Below the pieces are notes generated by a model. That model worked only from the letters and a program-made list of their open reading frames with translations. It did not search any database and was not told where the DNA came from. Source: Streptomyces sp. NRRL S-340 (GTDB taxonomy: Bacteria > Actinomycetota > Actinomycetes > Streptomycetales > Streptomycetaceae). From it: DNA of 64,000 bases. This document shows, in pieces, positions 15,190-24,534 of the stretch. The stretch is taken from positions 8,618 through 72,617 of the forward strand of contig NZ_JOIY01000040.1 of assembly GCF_000720185.1 (NCBI RefSeq). The letters run 5' to 3'. The position numbers and the translations under genes are program-made. Position 1 is the first letter of the stretch, and every line of letters starts with the position of its first letter.

Positions 15190-16839
15190 ATGGATCCGGT
15201 CGAACTCGCCGACCTCACCGACCTCGTCATCCGGGACGCGGACGTCGTGGACGGCACCGGCGCACCCTCCTACCGCGCCGACGTGGCGATCAGGGGCGGC
15301 CGGATCGTGTCGATCGTCAAGGAGGCCGCGGCGGCCGGCTGCGCGCGGCCCCGGGCCCGGCGCGAGCTGGACGCCGAGGGGCTGGTCCTCTCCCCCGGCT
15401 TCATCGACATGCACGCCCACAGCGACCTGGCGCTGCTGCGCGATCCCGGCCACAGCGCGAAGGCCGCCCAGGGCGTCACCCTGGAGGTGATCGGGCAGGA
15501 CGGCCTGTCGTACGCCCCGGTCGACGACCGGACGCTCGCCGAGGTCCGCCGGGCGATCACCGGGTGGAACGGGCACGGCGACGACATCGACTTCTCCTGG
15601 CGCTCGGTGGGCGAGTACCTGGACCGGCTCGACCACGGCTTCGACGGCCGGGGCATCGCCGTCAACGCGGCCTACCTGATCCCGCAGGGCACCGTGCGCG
15701 CCCTGGCGGTCGGCTGGGAGGGCCGCCCGGCCACCCCGCGGGAGCTGGACCGGATGCGGCAGCTGGTCGCCGAGGGCCTGGAGCAGGGCGCGGTCGGCAT
15801 GTCCTCCGGGCTCACCTACACGCCCGGCATGTACGCCGAGGACGCCGAACTGACCGAACTGTGCCGGGTGGTGGCGCGCCACGGCGGCTACTACTGCCCG
15901 CACCACCGCAGTTACGGCGCGGGCGCGCTGGAGGCGTACGCGGAGATGGTGGCCCTGACCCGGGCGGCCGGCTGCCCGCTGCACCTGGCGCACGCCACCA
16001 TGAACTTCGGCCCGAACAAGGGCCGGGCGCCCGAACTGCTGGCGCTGCTCGACGACGCGCTCGCGGCGGGCGCCGACATCTCCCTCGACACCTACCCCTA
16101 CACGCCGGGCTGCACCACCCTGGTCGCGCTGCTGCCGAGCTGGGCGAGCGAGGGCGGCCCGGAGAAGATCCTCGGCCGGCTCGCCGACGAGGCGACCGCC
16201 GAGCGGATCCGCCACCACCTGGAGGTCACCGGCTCGGACGGCTGCCACGGGGTGCCGGTGGAGTGGGAGACGATCGAGATCTCCGGGGTGAGCGACCCCG
16301 CGCTCGCCGGGCACGTCGGGCTCACGGTGGCGCAGTCGGCGGCCCGGCGCGGCGAGAGCTGCTGGAGCGTCGCCCGCCGCCTCCTGGTGGCGGACCGGCT
16401 CGGCACGACGATCCTCCAGCACGTCGGACACGAGGAGAACGTACGCGCGATCATGCGCCACCGCGTGCACACCGGCGGTTCCGACGGCATCCTCCAGGGC
16501 ACCAAGCCGCACCCGCGCGCCTACGGCACCTTCCCGCACTACCTCGGCCGGTACGTACGGGAGCTGGGGGTGCTGTCGCTGGAGGAGTGCGTCGCGCACC
16601 TCACCTCGCGCCCGGCGGCCCGGCTGCGCCTGCCGGACCGCGGGCTCGTCCGCGAGGGGTACCGCGCCGACCTGGTGCTGTTCGACCCGGCCACGGTGGC
16701 GGCCGGGTCGACCTTCGAGGAGCCGCGCGCGCTGCCGGCGGGGATCCCCCACGTCCTGATCGACGGCCGGTTCGTGATCGAGGACGGGCGGCGCACGGAC
16801 GTCCTGGCGGGCCGGACGGTCCGCCGCACCGCGGTGTGA
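15190..16839 (+). CDS. N-acyl-D-amino-acid deacylase (amidohydrolase family)
   Basis: 549 residues. Amidohydrolase metal site with HAHSD in GFIDMHAHSDLALL, HHRSYGAG, HLAHATMNF and the catalytic Asp in TGGSDGILQGTKPHPRAYG. The C-terminal REGYRADLVLFDP strand closes the small beta domain. Family members remove N-acyl groups from D-amino acids; N-acetylglucosaminate deacetylation is a plausible alternative role here. ATG at 15190 follows GGGAG. It is 107 nt behind the PLP deaminase on the same strand, so the two enzymes probably act in sequence. Confidence 0.88.
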   Translation: MDPVELADLTDLVIRDADVVDGTGAPSYRADVAIRGGRIVSIVKEAAAAGCARPRARRELDAEGLVLSPGFIDMHAHSDLALLRDPGHSAKAAQGVTLEVIGQDGLSYAPVDDRTLAEVRRAITGWNGHGDDIDFSWRSVGEYLDRLDHGFDGRGIAVNAAYLIPQGTVRALAVGWEGRPATPRELDRMRQLVAEGLEQGAVGMSSGLTYTPGMYAEDAELTELCRVVARHGGYYCPHHRSYGAGALEAYAEMVALTRAAGCPLHLAHATMNFGPNKGRAPELLALLDDALAAGADISLDTYPYTPGCTTLVALLPSWASEGGPEKILGRLADEATAERIRHHLEVTGSDGCHGVPVEWETIEISGVSDPALAGHVGLTVAQSAARRGESCWSVARRLLVADRLGTTILQHVGHEENVRAIMRHRVHTGGSDGILQGTKPHPRAYGTFPHYLGRYVRELGVLSLEECVAHLTSRPAARLRLPDRGLVREGYRADLVLFDPATVAAGSTFEEPRALPAGIPHVLIDGRFVIEDGRRTDVLAGRTVRRTAV

Positions 16840-16860
16840 CCGCCCGGCCACGCGGGGGGG

Positions 16861-17739
16861 CTACGGCTTGGGCAGGACGCAGCCGGCCGCGTTCAGGTCC
16901 AGCCGGTTGCCGGTCGTGAAGCAGGCCGGGATCTGGTAGGTCTCCTCGGCGTAGTTGATGCCCTGGCGGACGGTGACGTTGCCGCTCTGGTCGACCTCGC
17001 AGGGGTTGTTCTCGGTGCAGCGCTCCCCGTCCTCGTTGCCGGTGTTGTTGACGGCGACCACCTTGCCGGTGGCGGTGTCGATGACGGGCGAACCGGAGGT
17101 GCCGCCGATGGTGTTGCAGGCGGAGGTGTAGCGGACGGAGTCCTTCCAGGTCCAGCCGCCCTCCTTGAGGCGGTAGACGAATCCGTCGATGCTGCAGCTG
17201 TAGGTGCGCTTCCAGTAGCCGGAGACGACCTTGATGGCGGTGCCGGCGACCGGGTGGGTGTCGCTGACGGTGAGCGGGCTGATCCCGTAGGAACTCCTGA
17301 TCTGCGCGTAGGTGCGGGTGAGCTGGTAGATCGTGACGTCGGTGTCGGTCATCGTCGAGTAGACGACCTTGCTCGCGCGCAGCGTCGCGACCTGGGAGCC
17401 CGCGGAGTTCAGCAGCCCGAAGGAGCGGCTGGAGGACTGGCCGACGATGACCTCGCCGGGCGCCGGGAAGCCGGTCTCCAGGCAGTGGCCGTTGCTGAGC
17501 ACGAGCGCCGGGTCGCTGTCCGCGGAGGCGGGGAAGCGGATGACCGAGCCGGAGCAGTTGCTCAGCGCCACGGTGCCGGCGAAGTCGACGGCCTTGGCGG
17601 CGGGCGCCGCCTGCGCGTGACTTTGGGCCGCCTTCGCCGAGGCGGGCGCGGCGCTCGTGGTCTGCGCCGCCGCCGCGGGTGCCACGCCCGCCCCGGTGAT
17701 CACCAGGGTCGCGAGCGCGGCCAGGAGAGGCTTGTTCAT
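16861..17739 (-). CDS. secreted trypsin-like serine protease
   Basis: 292 residues with a Sec signal peptide (MNKPLLAALATLVITGAG, cleavage near AAAAQT). The chymotrypsin-fold triad is visible as His in LSNGHCLE, Asp in TDTDVTIYQL and Ser in IGGTSGSPVID, with several disulphide cysteines. The ATG at 17739 is used because GAGGGGA lies upstream and the signal peptide starts there. Probably an extracellular protease; the Ala/Gln-rich stretch after the signal peptide may be a short propeptide. Convergent with the deacylase gene. Confidence 0.9.
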   Translation of the reverse strand: MNKPLLAALATLVITGAGVAPAAAAQTTSAAPASAKAAQSHAQAAPAAKAVDFAGTVALSNCSGSVIRFPASADSDPALVLSNGHCLETGFPAPGEVIVGQSSSRSFGLLNSAGSQVATLRASKVVYSTMTDTDVTIYQLTRTYAQIRSSYGISPLTVSDTHPVAGTAIKVVSGYWKRTYSCSIDGFVYRLKEGGWTWKDSVRYTSACNTIGGTSGSPVIDTATGKVVAVNNTGNEDGERCTENNPCEVDQSGNVTVRQGINYAEETYQIPACFTTGNRLDLNAAGCVLPKP

Positions 17740-17956
17740 GTGGGGGTCCCCTCTGCGGACATGAGCGACCGGAGATCTTCCGGCCGCCTGTCTTGTCATG
17801 CGCATTGTGATGGCGGTGCGCGGGCCCCGACAAGAACCCGTCCCGCCGTCATGGGGTCATCCCTCGGTCGGAATCCGCGGCCGCGGATTCCGACGCGCGT
17901 CTCAAGTGGCGGAAAACACGAGCCACCGGGCGTTACCCGGCCGTAAGCTCCCATAC

Positions 17957-19168
17957 ATGCAGGTGATCCAGTCGACCAAGCTCGCCAACGTCTGTTACGA
18001 GATCCGGGGGCCGGTGCTCGAGGAGGCGATGCGGCTGGAGGCGGCCGGTCACCGCATCCTGAAGCTGAACACCGGCAACCCGGCCGCGTTCGGCTTCGAA
18101 TGCCCGCCGGAGATCCTGGAGGACATCCTCCGCAACGTCTCCACGGCCCACGGCTACGGCGACGCGAAGGGCCTGCTGGCCGCCCGCCGCGCGGTCGTCA
18201 TGCACAACCAGACGCTCGGCATCGAGACCGACGTCGAACACGTCTTCATCGGCAACGGCGTCTCCGAGCTGATCGTGATGGCCATGCAGGCCCTGCTCGA
18301 CGACGGCGACGAGGTCCTCGTCCCGGCGCCGGACTATCCGCTGTGGACCGCGGCCGTCTCGCTGTCCGGCGGCACCGCCGTGCACTACCGCTGCGACGAG
18401 CAGTCCGACTGGATGCCCGACCTCGCCGACGTGGAGCGCAAGGTCACCGACCGCACCAAGGCGATCGTGATCATCAACCCGAACAACCCGACCGGGGCGG
18501 TCTACGACCCGGCCGTGCTCAAGGGACTGACCGACATCGCCCGCCGGCACAACCTGCTGGTCTGCTCCGACGAGATCTACGACAAGATCCTCTACGACGG
18601 CGCCACCCACACCCCGACGGCCTCCGTCGCCCCGGACCTGCTGACGCTCACCTTCAACGGCATGTCCAAGGCGTACCGGGTGGCGGGCTACCGGGTCGGC
18701 TGGATGGCGGTCTCCGGCCCGCGCGCCCACGCCGACTCCTACATCGAGGGCCTGACCATCCTGGCGAACATGCGCCTGTGCGCGAACATGCCGGGACAGC
18801 ACGGCGTGGTCGCGGCCCTCAGCGGGCGCCAGACCATCAACGACCTGGTCCTGCCCGGCGGACGGCTCAAGGAGCAGATGGACACCGCCCATGAACTGCT
18901 CACCCAGATCCCGGGCGTCACCTGCGTACGCCCCAAGGGGGCGCTGTACCTCTTCCCGCGCCTGGACCCCAAGGTCTTCAAGATCAGGGACGACCGGCGG
19001 ATGGTCCTGGACCTGCTGCGCCGCGAGAAGATCATGGTCGTGCACGGTACGGGCTTCAACTGGCCCGAGCCCGACCACTTCCGCGTCGTCACCCTGCCCA
19101 CGGCCGGTGACCTGCGCGACGCGGTGAGCCGGATCGGCACCTTCCTGGACGGCTACAGCCAGGTCTGA
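17957..19168 (+). CDS. class I aminotransferase, alanine aminotransferase (AlaA)-like
   Basis: 403 residues, fold-type I PLP enzyme. NPNNPTG and the Schiff-base region FNGMSKAYRVAGYRVGW (SKxxxxxGxRxGW) are intact, and FRVVTLP near the end carries the substrate-carboxylate Arg. Sequence resembles AlaA/glutamate-pyruvate transaminases that make alanine or valine in the cytosol. The ATG at 17957 has no clear ribosome site but has TAAGCT 7 nt upstream, so the mRNA may be leaderless. Confidence 0.88.
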   Translation: MQVIQSTKLANVCYEIRGPVLEEAMRLEAAGHRILKLNTGNPAAFGFECPPEILEDILRNVSTAHGYGDAKGLLAARRAVVMHNQTLGIETDVEHVFIGNGVSELIVMAMQALLDDGDEVLVPAPDYPLWTAAVSLSGGTAVHYRCDEQSDWMPDLADVERKVTDRTKAIVIINPNNPTGAVYDPAVLKGLTDIARRHNLLVCSDEIYDKILYDGATHTPTASVAPDLLTLTFNGMSKAYRVAGYRVGWMAVSGPRAHADSYIEGLTILANMRLCANMPGQHGVVAALSGRQTINDLVLPGGRLKEQMDTAHELLTQIPGVTCVRPKGALYLFPRLDPKVFKIRDDRRMVLDLLRREKIMVVHGTGFNWPEPDHFRVVTLPTAGDLRDAVSRIGTFLDGYSQV

Positions 19169-19217
19169 CGCTCACCCACGGTGTGCCTACGGTCCGGTTC
19201 CGCGACCCGGCTCAACT

Positions 19218-19240
19218 TTAGACGGGTTCTAAGGTAGGAT
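19218..19240 (+). promoter_or_regulatory. promoter with embedded palindrome
   Basis: TTAGACGGGTTCTAA (19218-19232; perfect 5-bp arms TTAGA/TCTAA) sits immediately before a near-consensus -10 TAGGAT (19235-19240), so a repressor bound to it would occlude the spacer and -35. Compatible in length with Fur- or MarR-like operators; the regulator is unknown. Confidence 0.6.
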
Positions 19241-19270
19241 GCTTTCTGTCAGAGCACAGGAGGCCGTCCC

Positions 19271-19732
19271 ATGTACGAACCGATCCGCGGCAAGTCGGTC
19301 CACAGCACGATGGCCGGCACCACCTCCGACTTCCCCCACCGCTCCCGCGAGGAGGAGCTGGACATCCAGCTCGCCGGCCATCTCGCGGCCCTGCTCACCG
19401 TCACGGACGAGCTGCGCGCCCTGGCCCCGGAGGCCGGCCTGGACGCGGCGGCCGAACGGCTCGCCGCCCAGGTGACCCGGCTGCGCGGCGGCCGTGCCCC
19501 GGTCCGCGCCTCGGTGGCCGCGGTCACCGATCCGGGTCCGCTGCACCGGCGGGCGCACGCCCTCGCGGGCCGCGCCCTGGTCGTCGCCGCCTCCCGGGCG
19601 GACACGGCGGCGGCCATCCTGGCCGCCGAGCGGATGGACGCGCACGCCGCCGCGCAGGCGGCGGCACCGGGCGAGCCGCCCAGGCGGGAGCCCCGGGGGA
19701 ACAGCCAGGAACTGAGCGGCGCCGCCCAGTAG
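19271..19732 (+). CDS. conserved hypothetical protein, helical
   Basis: 153 residues, predicted mostly alpha-helical and cytosolic, Ala-rich, no signal peptide or membrane segment. The middle (GPLHRRAHALAGRALVVAASRADTAAAILAAERMDAHAAA) looks like a four-helix bundle. No family recognised. GGAGG lies 7 nt upstream of the ATG. Expression should respond to whatever binds the palindrome in its promoter. Confidence 0.7.
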   Translation: MYEPIRGKSVHSTMAGTTSDFPHRSREEELDIQLAGHLAALLTVTDELRALAPEAGLDAAAERLAAQVTRLRGGRAPVRASVAAVTDPGPLHRRAHALAGRALVVAASRADTAAAILAAERMDAHAAAQAAAPGEPPRREPRGNSQELSGAAQ

Positions 19733-19879
19733 CCCCCGCCGAGGGCTCCACCGACGGCCCCGGTCCGCGCGCACCCGCAGCGACGCGCGGACCGGGTGCC
19801 CTGCACTCCGCCGGCCGTTCCGCACCTGGGGCACCGGCCGCCCCGCACCGTGTCCGCATCCCGGCGGGAGAGAGAAGAC

Positions 19880-20407
19880 ATGTCAGGCGAGAGAGAAGAC
19901 GCCGCCGTTCCCGGCGCCGCCGTCCGGCCCGTGCGCCCCGCCGACCTCCCCGCGGTCGCCGCCGTCTACGGGCACTACGCCCTGCACACCGTCGCCACCT
20001 TCGACGAGACGCCCCGCGCACTGGAGGACTGGGAGGCCAAGCGCGCCGATCTGGCCGCGCGCGGGCTGCCGTTCCTGGTCGCCGAGGAGGCGGGCCGCGT
20101 CCTCGGCTTCGCGTACGCCGGTCCGTACCGCCCCAAGCCGGCGTACCGGCACACGGTCGAGGACTCCGTGTACCTCGCCCCGGACGCCACCGGGCGCGGG
20201 CTCGGCGCCGCCCTGCTGGGCGCGCTGATCGACGGGTGCGCCCGCGCCGGGGCGCAGCGCATGATCGCGGTCGTCGCGGAACCGGGCGGTGACGCCTCGG
20301 CCGCGCTGCACCGCCGCCTCGGGTTCACCGAGGCGGGCCGGCTCACCGGCGTCGGGTACAAGCACGGCCGCCGCCTCGACACCCTCCTGTTGCAGCGCGC
20401 ACTGTGA
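19880..20407 (+). CDS. GNAT acetyltransferase, phosphinothricin acetyltransferase-like
   Basis: 175 residues. GNAT fold with the acetyl-CoA pyrophosphate loop in DATGRGLGAALLGALI, the EDSVYLAP strand before it, and RLGFTEAGRLTGVGYKHGR near the C-terminus, as in the Pat/Bar and YncA-like L-methionine sulfone/phosphinothricin acetyltransferases. Such proteins usually detoxify methionine analogues. The ATG at 19880 follows GGGAG at 10 nt. Confidence 0.87.
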   Translation: MSGEREDAAVPGAAVRPVRPADLPAVAAVYGHYALHTVATFDETPRALEDWEAKRADLAARGLPFLVAEEAGRVLGFAYAGPYRPKPAYRHTVEDSVYLAPDATGRGLGAALLGALIDGCARAGAQRMIAVVAEPGGDASAALHRRLGFTEAGRLTGVGYKHGRRLDTLLLQRAL

Positions 20408-20415
20408 CCGTCGCG

Positions 20416-20444
20416 CCGCCGGCGCGCCGACCGCGCGCCGGCGG
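20416..20444 (+). terminator. GNAT gene terminator
   Basis: 12-bp GC stem (20416-20427 with 20433-20444), loop of 5, 8 nt after the stop. No T run. Confidence 0.6.
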
Positions 20445-20508
20445 TTCGGAGGAGACCCCGGCGCGGCGGCCACGGTGACGCGTTCGCGTCAACCAAGAAC
20501 CAGGACCG

Positions 20509-20685
20509 TCAACCGAAGATCACGACGAAGAGCACGAACAGCACGAGGATCGCCAGGACGACCATCCAGACCGGCCAGTTGCCGCGCCCCTGCGGCTCCT
20601 CGGGGCCGCCGCCGCGCGGGCGGTCCTCGGCCAGGTCCGGGTTGTCGGGACGGTCGTGCTTGTAGAAGTCACCGTCTCCAGCCAT
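20509..20685 (-). CDS. small membrane protein, 58 residues
   Basis: Short hydrophilic N-terminus (MAGDGDFYKHDRPDNPDLAE) followed by one C-terminal transmembrane helix (VWMVVLAILVLFVLFVVIFG), a tail-anchored layout. GAGG precedes the ATG at 20685; the longer frame upstream crosses a terminator. Conserved-looking but of unknown function. Downstream of pckG on the same strand, separated by a strong terminator. Confidence 0.7.
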   Translation of the reverse strand: MAGDGDFYKHDRPDNPDLAEDRPRGGGPEEPQGRGNWPVWMVVLAILVLFVLFVVIFG

Positions 20686-20780
20686 GCCCTCATCACCCTC
20701 CTTCACCGGGAGGACTCCCGGGTACCCGCGGCCGCCCCGGCCATACGGCCGGCTGGGCCGAACGGGTGAGGGCACACGGA

Positions 20781-20820
20781 AGGGGCCGGCCCCGCACGCC
20801 GTTGTGCGGGGCCGGCCCCT
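20781..20820 (-). terminator. pckG terminator
   Basis: Perfect 17-bp stem (20781-20797 with 20804-20820), loop of 6, located about 90 nt past the pckG stop. One of the strongest hairpins in the window; works in either direction. Confidence 0.85.
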
Positions 20821-20906
20821 GACCGGTTCCTGCCGCGGCCGACCGGAGCGACTGTGCAGGTCAGGGCAGGTCGCGGTCGGCCGCGGAGTTCTGGGCAGCG
20901 GGCGGG

Positions 20907-22739
20907 TCAGCCCAGGCGCTCGACCAGCGCGCGGTACTGCTCCCACAGCTCCTCGGGCGTGTGGTCACCGAAGGTGTTCAGGTGCTCGGGGATCAGCGCG
21001 GCCTCCTCGCGCCACACGTCCTTGTCGACGGTGAGCAGGAACTTCAGGTCGGAGGCGGACAGGTCCAGGCCGTCGGTGTCCAGCGCCGCCTCGGTCGGCA
21101 GGATGCCGATGGGGGTCTCGACGCCCTCCGCCCTGCCCTCCAGGCGCTCGACGATCCACTTCAGCACGCGGCTGTTCTCGCCGAAGCCCGGCCAGACGAA
21201 CTTGCCCTGGTCGTCCTTGCGGAACCAGTTCACGTAGTAGATCTTCGGCAGCTTGGACTGGTCCTTGTCCTTGCCGACCTCGATCCAGTGGCCCATGTAG
21301 TCGCCCATGTTGTAGCCGCAGAACGGCAGCATGGCGAACGGGTCGCGGCGCAGCTCGCCGACCTTGCCCTCGGCGGCGGCGGTCTTCTCGGAGGCGACGT
21401 TCGCGCCGAGGAACACGCCGTGGTTCCAGTCGAAGGACTCGGTCACCAGCGGCACGGCGCTGGCCCGGCGGCCGCCGAAGAGGATCGCCGAGATCGGCAC
21501 GCCCTTGGGGTCCTCCCACTCCGGCGCGATGATCGGGCACTGGGCGGCGGGGGTGGTGAAGCGGGCGTTGGGGTGCGCGGCCGGGGTGCCGGACCCGGGC
21601 GTCCAGTCGTTGCCCTTCCAGTCGGTCAGGTGGGCCGGGGTCTCCTCCGTCATGCCCTCCCACCACACGTCGCCGTCGTCGGTGAGGGCGACGTTGGTGA
21701 AGACCGAGTTGCCCCACAGCGTCTTCATCGCGTTGGCGTTGGTGTGCTCACCGGTGCCGGGCGCGACGCCGAAGAAGCCGGCCTCCGGGTTGATCGCGTA
21801 CAGGCGGCCGTCCTCGCCGAACCGCATCCACGCGATGTCGTCGCCGATGGTCTCCACGGTCCAGCCGGAGACGGTCGGCTCCAGCATGGCGAGGTTGGTC
21901 TTGCCGCAGGCGCTGGGGAAGGCGGCGGCGACGTACTTGGCCTCGCCGGTGGGCGGGGTGAGCTTGAGGATCAGCATGTGCTCGGCGAGCCAGCCCTCGT
22001 CACGGGCCATGACGGAGGCGATGCGCAGGGCGTAGCACTTCTTGCCGAGCAGCGCGTTGCCGCCGTAGCCGGAGCCGTAGGACCAGATCTCGCGGTCCTC
22101 GGGGAAGTGCGAGATGTACTTGGTGGAGTTGCACGGCCAGGGGACGTCCTCCTGGCCCTCCTCCAGCGGGGCGCCGACGGTGTGCACGGCCTTGACGAAG
22201 AAGCCGTCGTCGCCGAGTTCGTCGAGGACCGGCTGTCCCATGCGGGTCATGGTGCGCATGGACACGGCGACGTAGGCGGAGTCGGTGATCTCGACGCCGA
22301 TCGCGGAGAGCGGGGAGCCGAGGGGGCCCATGCAGAACGGGACGACGTACATCGTCCGGCCCTTCATGGAGCCGCGGAAGATCCCGCCCTCACCGTCCTC
22401 GCCCCGGAAGATCTCCCGCATCTCGGCGGGGGCCTTCCAGTGGTTGGTCGGGCCGGCGTCCTCCTCCTTCGCGGAGCAGATGAACGTACGGTCCTCGACG
22501 CGGGCCACGTCGGAGGGGTCCGAGGCCGCGTAGTAGGAGTTGGGGCGCTTGATCGGGTCGAGTTTCCGGAAGGTGCCCTTCTGGACGAGCTCCCCGCACA
22601 GTCGCTCGTACTCGGCCTCGGATCCGTCACACCAGACCACCCTGTCCGGCTGCGTGAGTTCCGCGATCTCGTCGACCCACGAGATCAAATCCTTGTGGTT
22701 GGTCGGGAGGACGGGGGGAGCCGCGATGTCGCGCGCCAC
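20907..22739 (-). CDS. pckG: GTP-dependent phosphoenolpyruvate carboxykinase
   Basis: 610 residues, full length for the GTP class. It converts oxaloacetate plus GTP to PEP and CO2, the gluconeogenic entry step. The kinase-1 P-loop with active-site Cys reads [15 protein letters not shown], followed by the kinase-2 region [27 protein letters not shown] and [10 protein letters not shown] are family signatures. GTG at 22739 has AGGAG 6 nt upstream. The leader contains a small hairpin (22774-22786) next to an A-rich run on the mRNA strand. Single-gene transcription unit ending at the hairpin 20781-20820. Confidence 0.95.
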   Translation of the reverse strand: MARDIAAPPVLPTNHKDLISWVDEIAELTQPDRVVWCDGSEAEYERLCGELVQKGTFRKLDPIKRPNSYYAASDPSDVARVEDRTFICSAKEEDAGPTNHWKAPAEMREIFRGEDGEGGIFRGSMKGRTMYVVPFCMGPLGSPLSAIGVEITDSAYVAVSMRTMTRMGQPVLDELGDDGFFVKAVHTVGAPLEEGQEDVPWPCNSTKYISHFPEDREIWSYGSGYGGNALLGKKCYALRIASVMARDEGWLAEHMLILKLTPPTGEAKYVAAAFPSACGKTNLAMLEPTVSGWTVETIGDDIAWMRFGEDGRLYAINPEAGFFGVAPGTGEHTNANAMKTLWGNSVFTNVALTDDGDVWWEGMTEETPAHLTDWKGNDWTPGSGTPAAHPNARFTTPAAQCPIIAPEWEDPKGVPISAILFGGRRASAVPLVTESFDWNHGVFLGANVASEKTAAAEGKVGELRRDPFAMLPFCGYNMGDYMGHWIEVGKDKDQSKLPKIYYVNWFRKDDQGKFVWPGFGENSRVLKWIVERLEGRAEGVETPIGILPTEAALDTDGLDLSASDLKFLLTVDKDVWREEAALIPEHLNTFGDHTPEELWEQYRALVERLG

Positions 22740-23030
22740 GATTGCTCCTAAATGAGGGGTTTTTTGTCTTGTCGCCCCGTGGGGGCTGCGACCCGGACGC
22801 TTCGTAGCCGCTCATCCGGTGCCGACCGCACTCATTTGATCATCCGACGCACGCGCCCATCTGTCCAGAGGGCCGCACAGGTGAGCAGGGTGAGGAATCC
22901 CACGGTTTTCCGGGCTTCTTTGCGTCCGCGTTGACTTCGGCTGAAGGACTTTTTGCGTTCGCCCGGTTCCGCCGCGATCGCCGCACTCCGCCCCGTGCTC
23001 TGACGCCTGACTTACCGGGAGGTGGGTACC

Positions 23031-23753
23031 ATGCGGCGCATGACTGCGTCCGCCTCCGACGCGCCCCTGGACACGCCGGCCGGTGGCCGCGGTCCGGCCG
23101 CGCTCTCCCTTCCGCATCCAGTCAAGCCGAAGCTGCGCGGCTGGCTGCACCTCGGAATGTTCCCGGCCGTGCTGATAGCGGGCCTGGTGCTCACCGCGCT
23201 CGCCGACTCCACCCGGGGCCGGATCGCCTGCGGGATCTACGTCCTCACCGCCTGCCTGCTCTTCGGCGTGAGCGCGCTCTACCACCGCGGGAACTGGAGC
23301 CCCCGTCTCGGCGGCGTCCTGCGCCGCCTGGACCACGCGAACATCTTCCTGATCATCGCGGGCACCTACACGCCGCTCACCCTGCTGCTCCTGCCCGGCG
23401 GCAAGGGCCAGTGGCTGCTGTGGGGCATCTGGGCGGCGGCCGCCGCCGGCATCGTCTTCCGCGTCTTCTGGGTCGGCGCCCCGCGCTGGCTCTACACCCC
23501 GTGCTACATCGCGATGGGCTGGGCCGCCGTCTTCTTCCTGCCCGACTTCATGCGCACCGGCGGCATCGCGGTCCTGGTCCTGGTGATCGCCGGCGGCCTG
23601 CTCTACAGCGCGGGCGGCATCGTCTACGGCCTCAAACGCCCCAACCCCTCCCCCCGCTGGTTCGGCTTCCACGAGGTCTTCCACTCCTTCACGCTGGCCG
23701 CCTTCGCCGTGCACTACGTGGGGATCTCCCTCGTCGCCTACCAGCACGGATAG
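23031..23753 (+). CDS. haemolysin III / YqfA-family membrane protein
   Basis: 240 residues with seven hydrophobic segments. PAQR/HlyIII family motifs are present: ALYHRGNW at the end of TM2, LDHANIFLIIAGTYTP, and FHEVFHSFTLAAFAVHY with the metal-binding His residues. Likely a membrane hydrolase-like or osmo/lipid-sensing protein; a haemolytic activity is not implied. ATG at 23031 is preferred because GGGAGG lies 8 nt upstream. Divergent from pckG. Confidence 0.87.
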   Translation: MRRMTASASDAPLDTPAGGRGPAALSLPHPVKPKLRGWLHLGMFPAVLIAGLVLTALADSTRGRIACGIYVLTACLLFGVSALYHRGNWSPRLGGVLRRLDHANIFLIIAGTYTPLTLLLLPGGKGQWLLWGIWAAAAAGIVFRVFWVGAPRWLYTPCYIAMGWAAVFFLPDFMRTGGIAVLVLVIAGGLLYSAGGIVYGLKRPNPSPRWFGFHEVFHSFTLAAFAVHYVGISLVAYQHG

Positions 23754-23847
23754 CCACCGCCCCGGCGCACGGCGCCCGCCCGGGCGGGCGCGCGCCGGCC
23801 GCCGTCGGCCGCGGCCGGGACGTGGCCCCGTGCCGGACAATGGCCCC

Positions 23848-24501
23848 ATGACGGCCGCACACTCCCCCGCCTCCCCCGCCGCACCCGCCCCGCCCGCCGG
23901 CCGCCCCCCGCTCGGCCTGCGCGAGCGGAAGAAGATCAGGACCCGTGAGGCGATCCGCGCGGCGACGTACGCGCTGGTCCGGGAGCAGGGCTACGACGCC
24001 ACGACGATCGAGCAGATCGCCGAACGGGCGGAGGTCTCACCGTCGACCGTCTGCCGGTACTTCCCCGCCAAGGAGGACATCGTCCTCACCGACGCATGGG
24101 ACCCGCTGCTGGCGCGGGAACTGCGCGCCCGGCCCGCCGACGAGCCCTGGGCCTGCTCCGTCCGCCACGCGCTGCACACGGCCATCGGCCGCGGCGTGGA
24201 CGACCCCGACGGCGAGGTGTCGCGGCTGCGCACCCGGCTGATGGCCGAGGTGCCCGCGGTGCGCTCGCGGATGATGGAGAGCATGTCGGTCACCGGCCAC
24301 CTGCTCCGCACCGCCGCGGCCGAGCGCACCGGCCGCGACCCGGAGAGCCTGGAGGTGCGGGCCTGGGCGGCGTCCCTGGTCGGCGCGCTGATGGAGACCA
24401 CCATGTTCTGGGCCGAGAGGGGCCACCGCGACGACCTCGCGGACCTCGTCGACCGCACCCTCACCGTCCTCGAACACGGCCTGCCCCCGGAAAACCGCTG
24501 A
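23848..24501 (+). CDS. TetR-family transcriptional regulator
   Basis: 217 residues. N-terminal helix-turn-helix TIEQIAERAEVSPSTVCRYFPAKEDI after an Ala/Pro-rich leader, then an all-helical ligand domain ending in TMFWAERGHRDDLADLVDRTL. The ATG at 23848 lies 7 nt after GACAAT, so it may be leaderless; a GTG six codons upstream (23830) is possible. It is 95 nt behind the haemolysin III gene, and its target is unknown. Confidence 0.85.
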   Translation: MTAAHSPASPAAPAPPAGRPPLGLRERKKIRTREAIRAATYALVREQGYDATTIEQIAERAEVSPSTVCRYFPAKEDIVLTDAWDPLLARELRARPADEPWACSVRHALHTAIGRGVDDPDGEVSRLRTRLMAEVPAVRSRMMESMSVTGHLLRTAAAERTGRDPESLEVRAWAASLVGALMETTMFWAERGHRDDLADLVDRTLTVLEHGLPPENR

Positions 24502-24534
24502 GGCACCGGCAGCCCTCCGTGCCATCCTGACCAG

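Noticed and set aside
22740..23030. Riboswitch in the pckG leader
   Set aside because: Only a 5-bp hairpin beside an A-rich run is visible; no known aptamer core.
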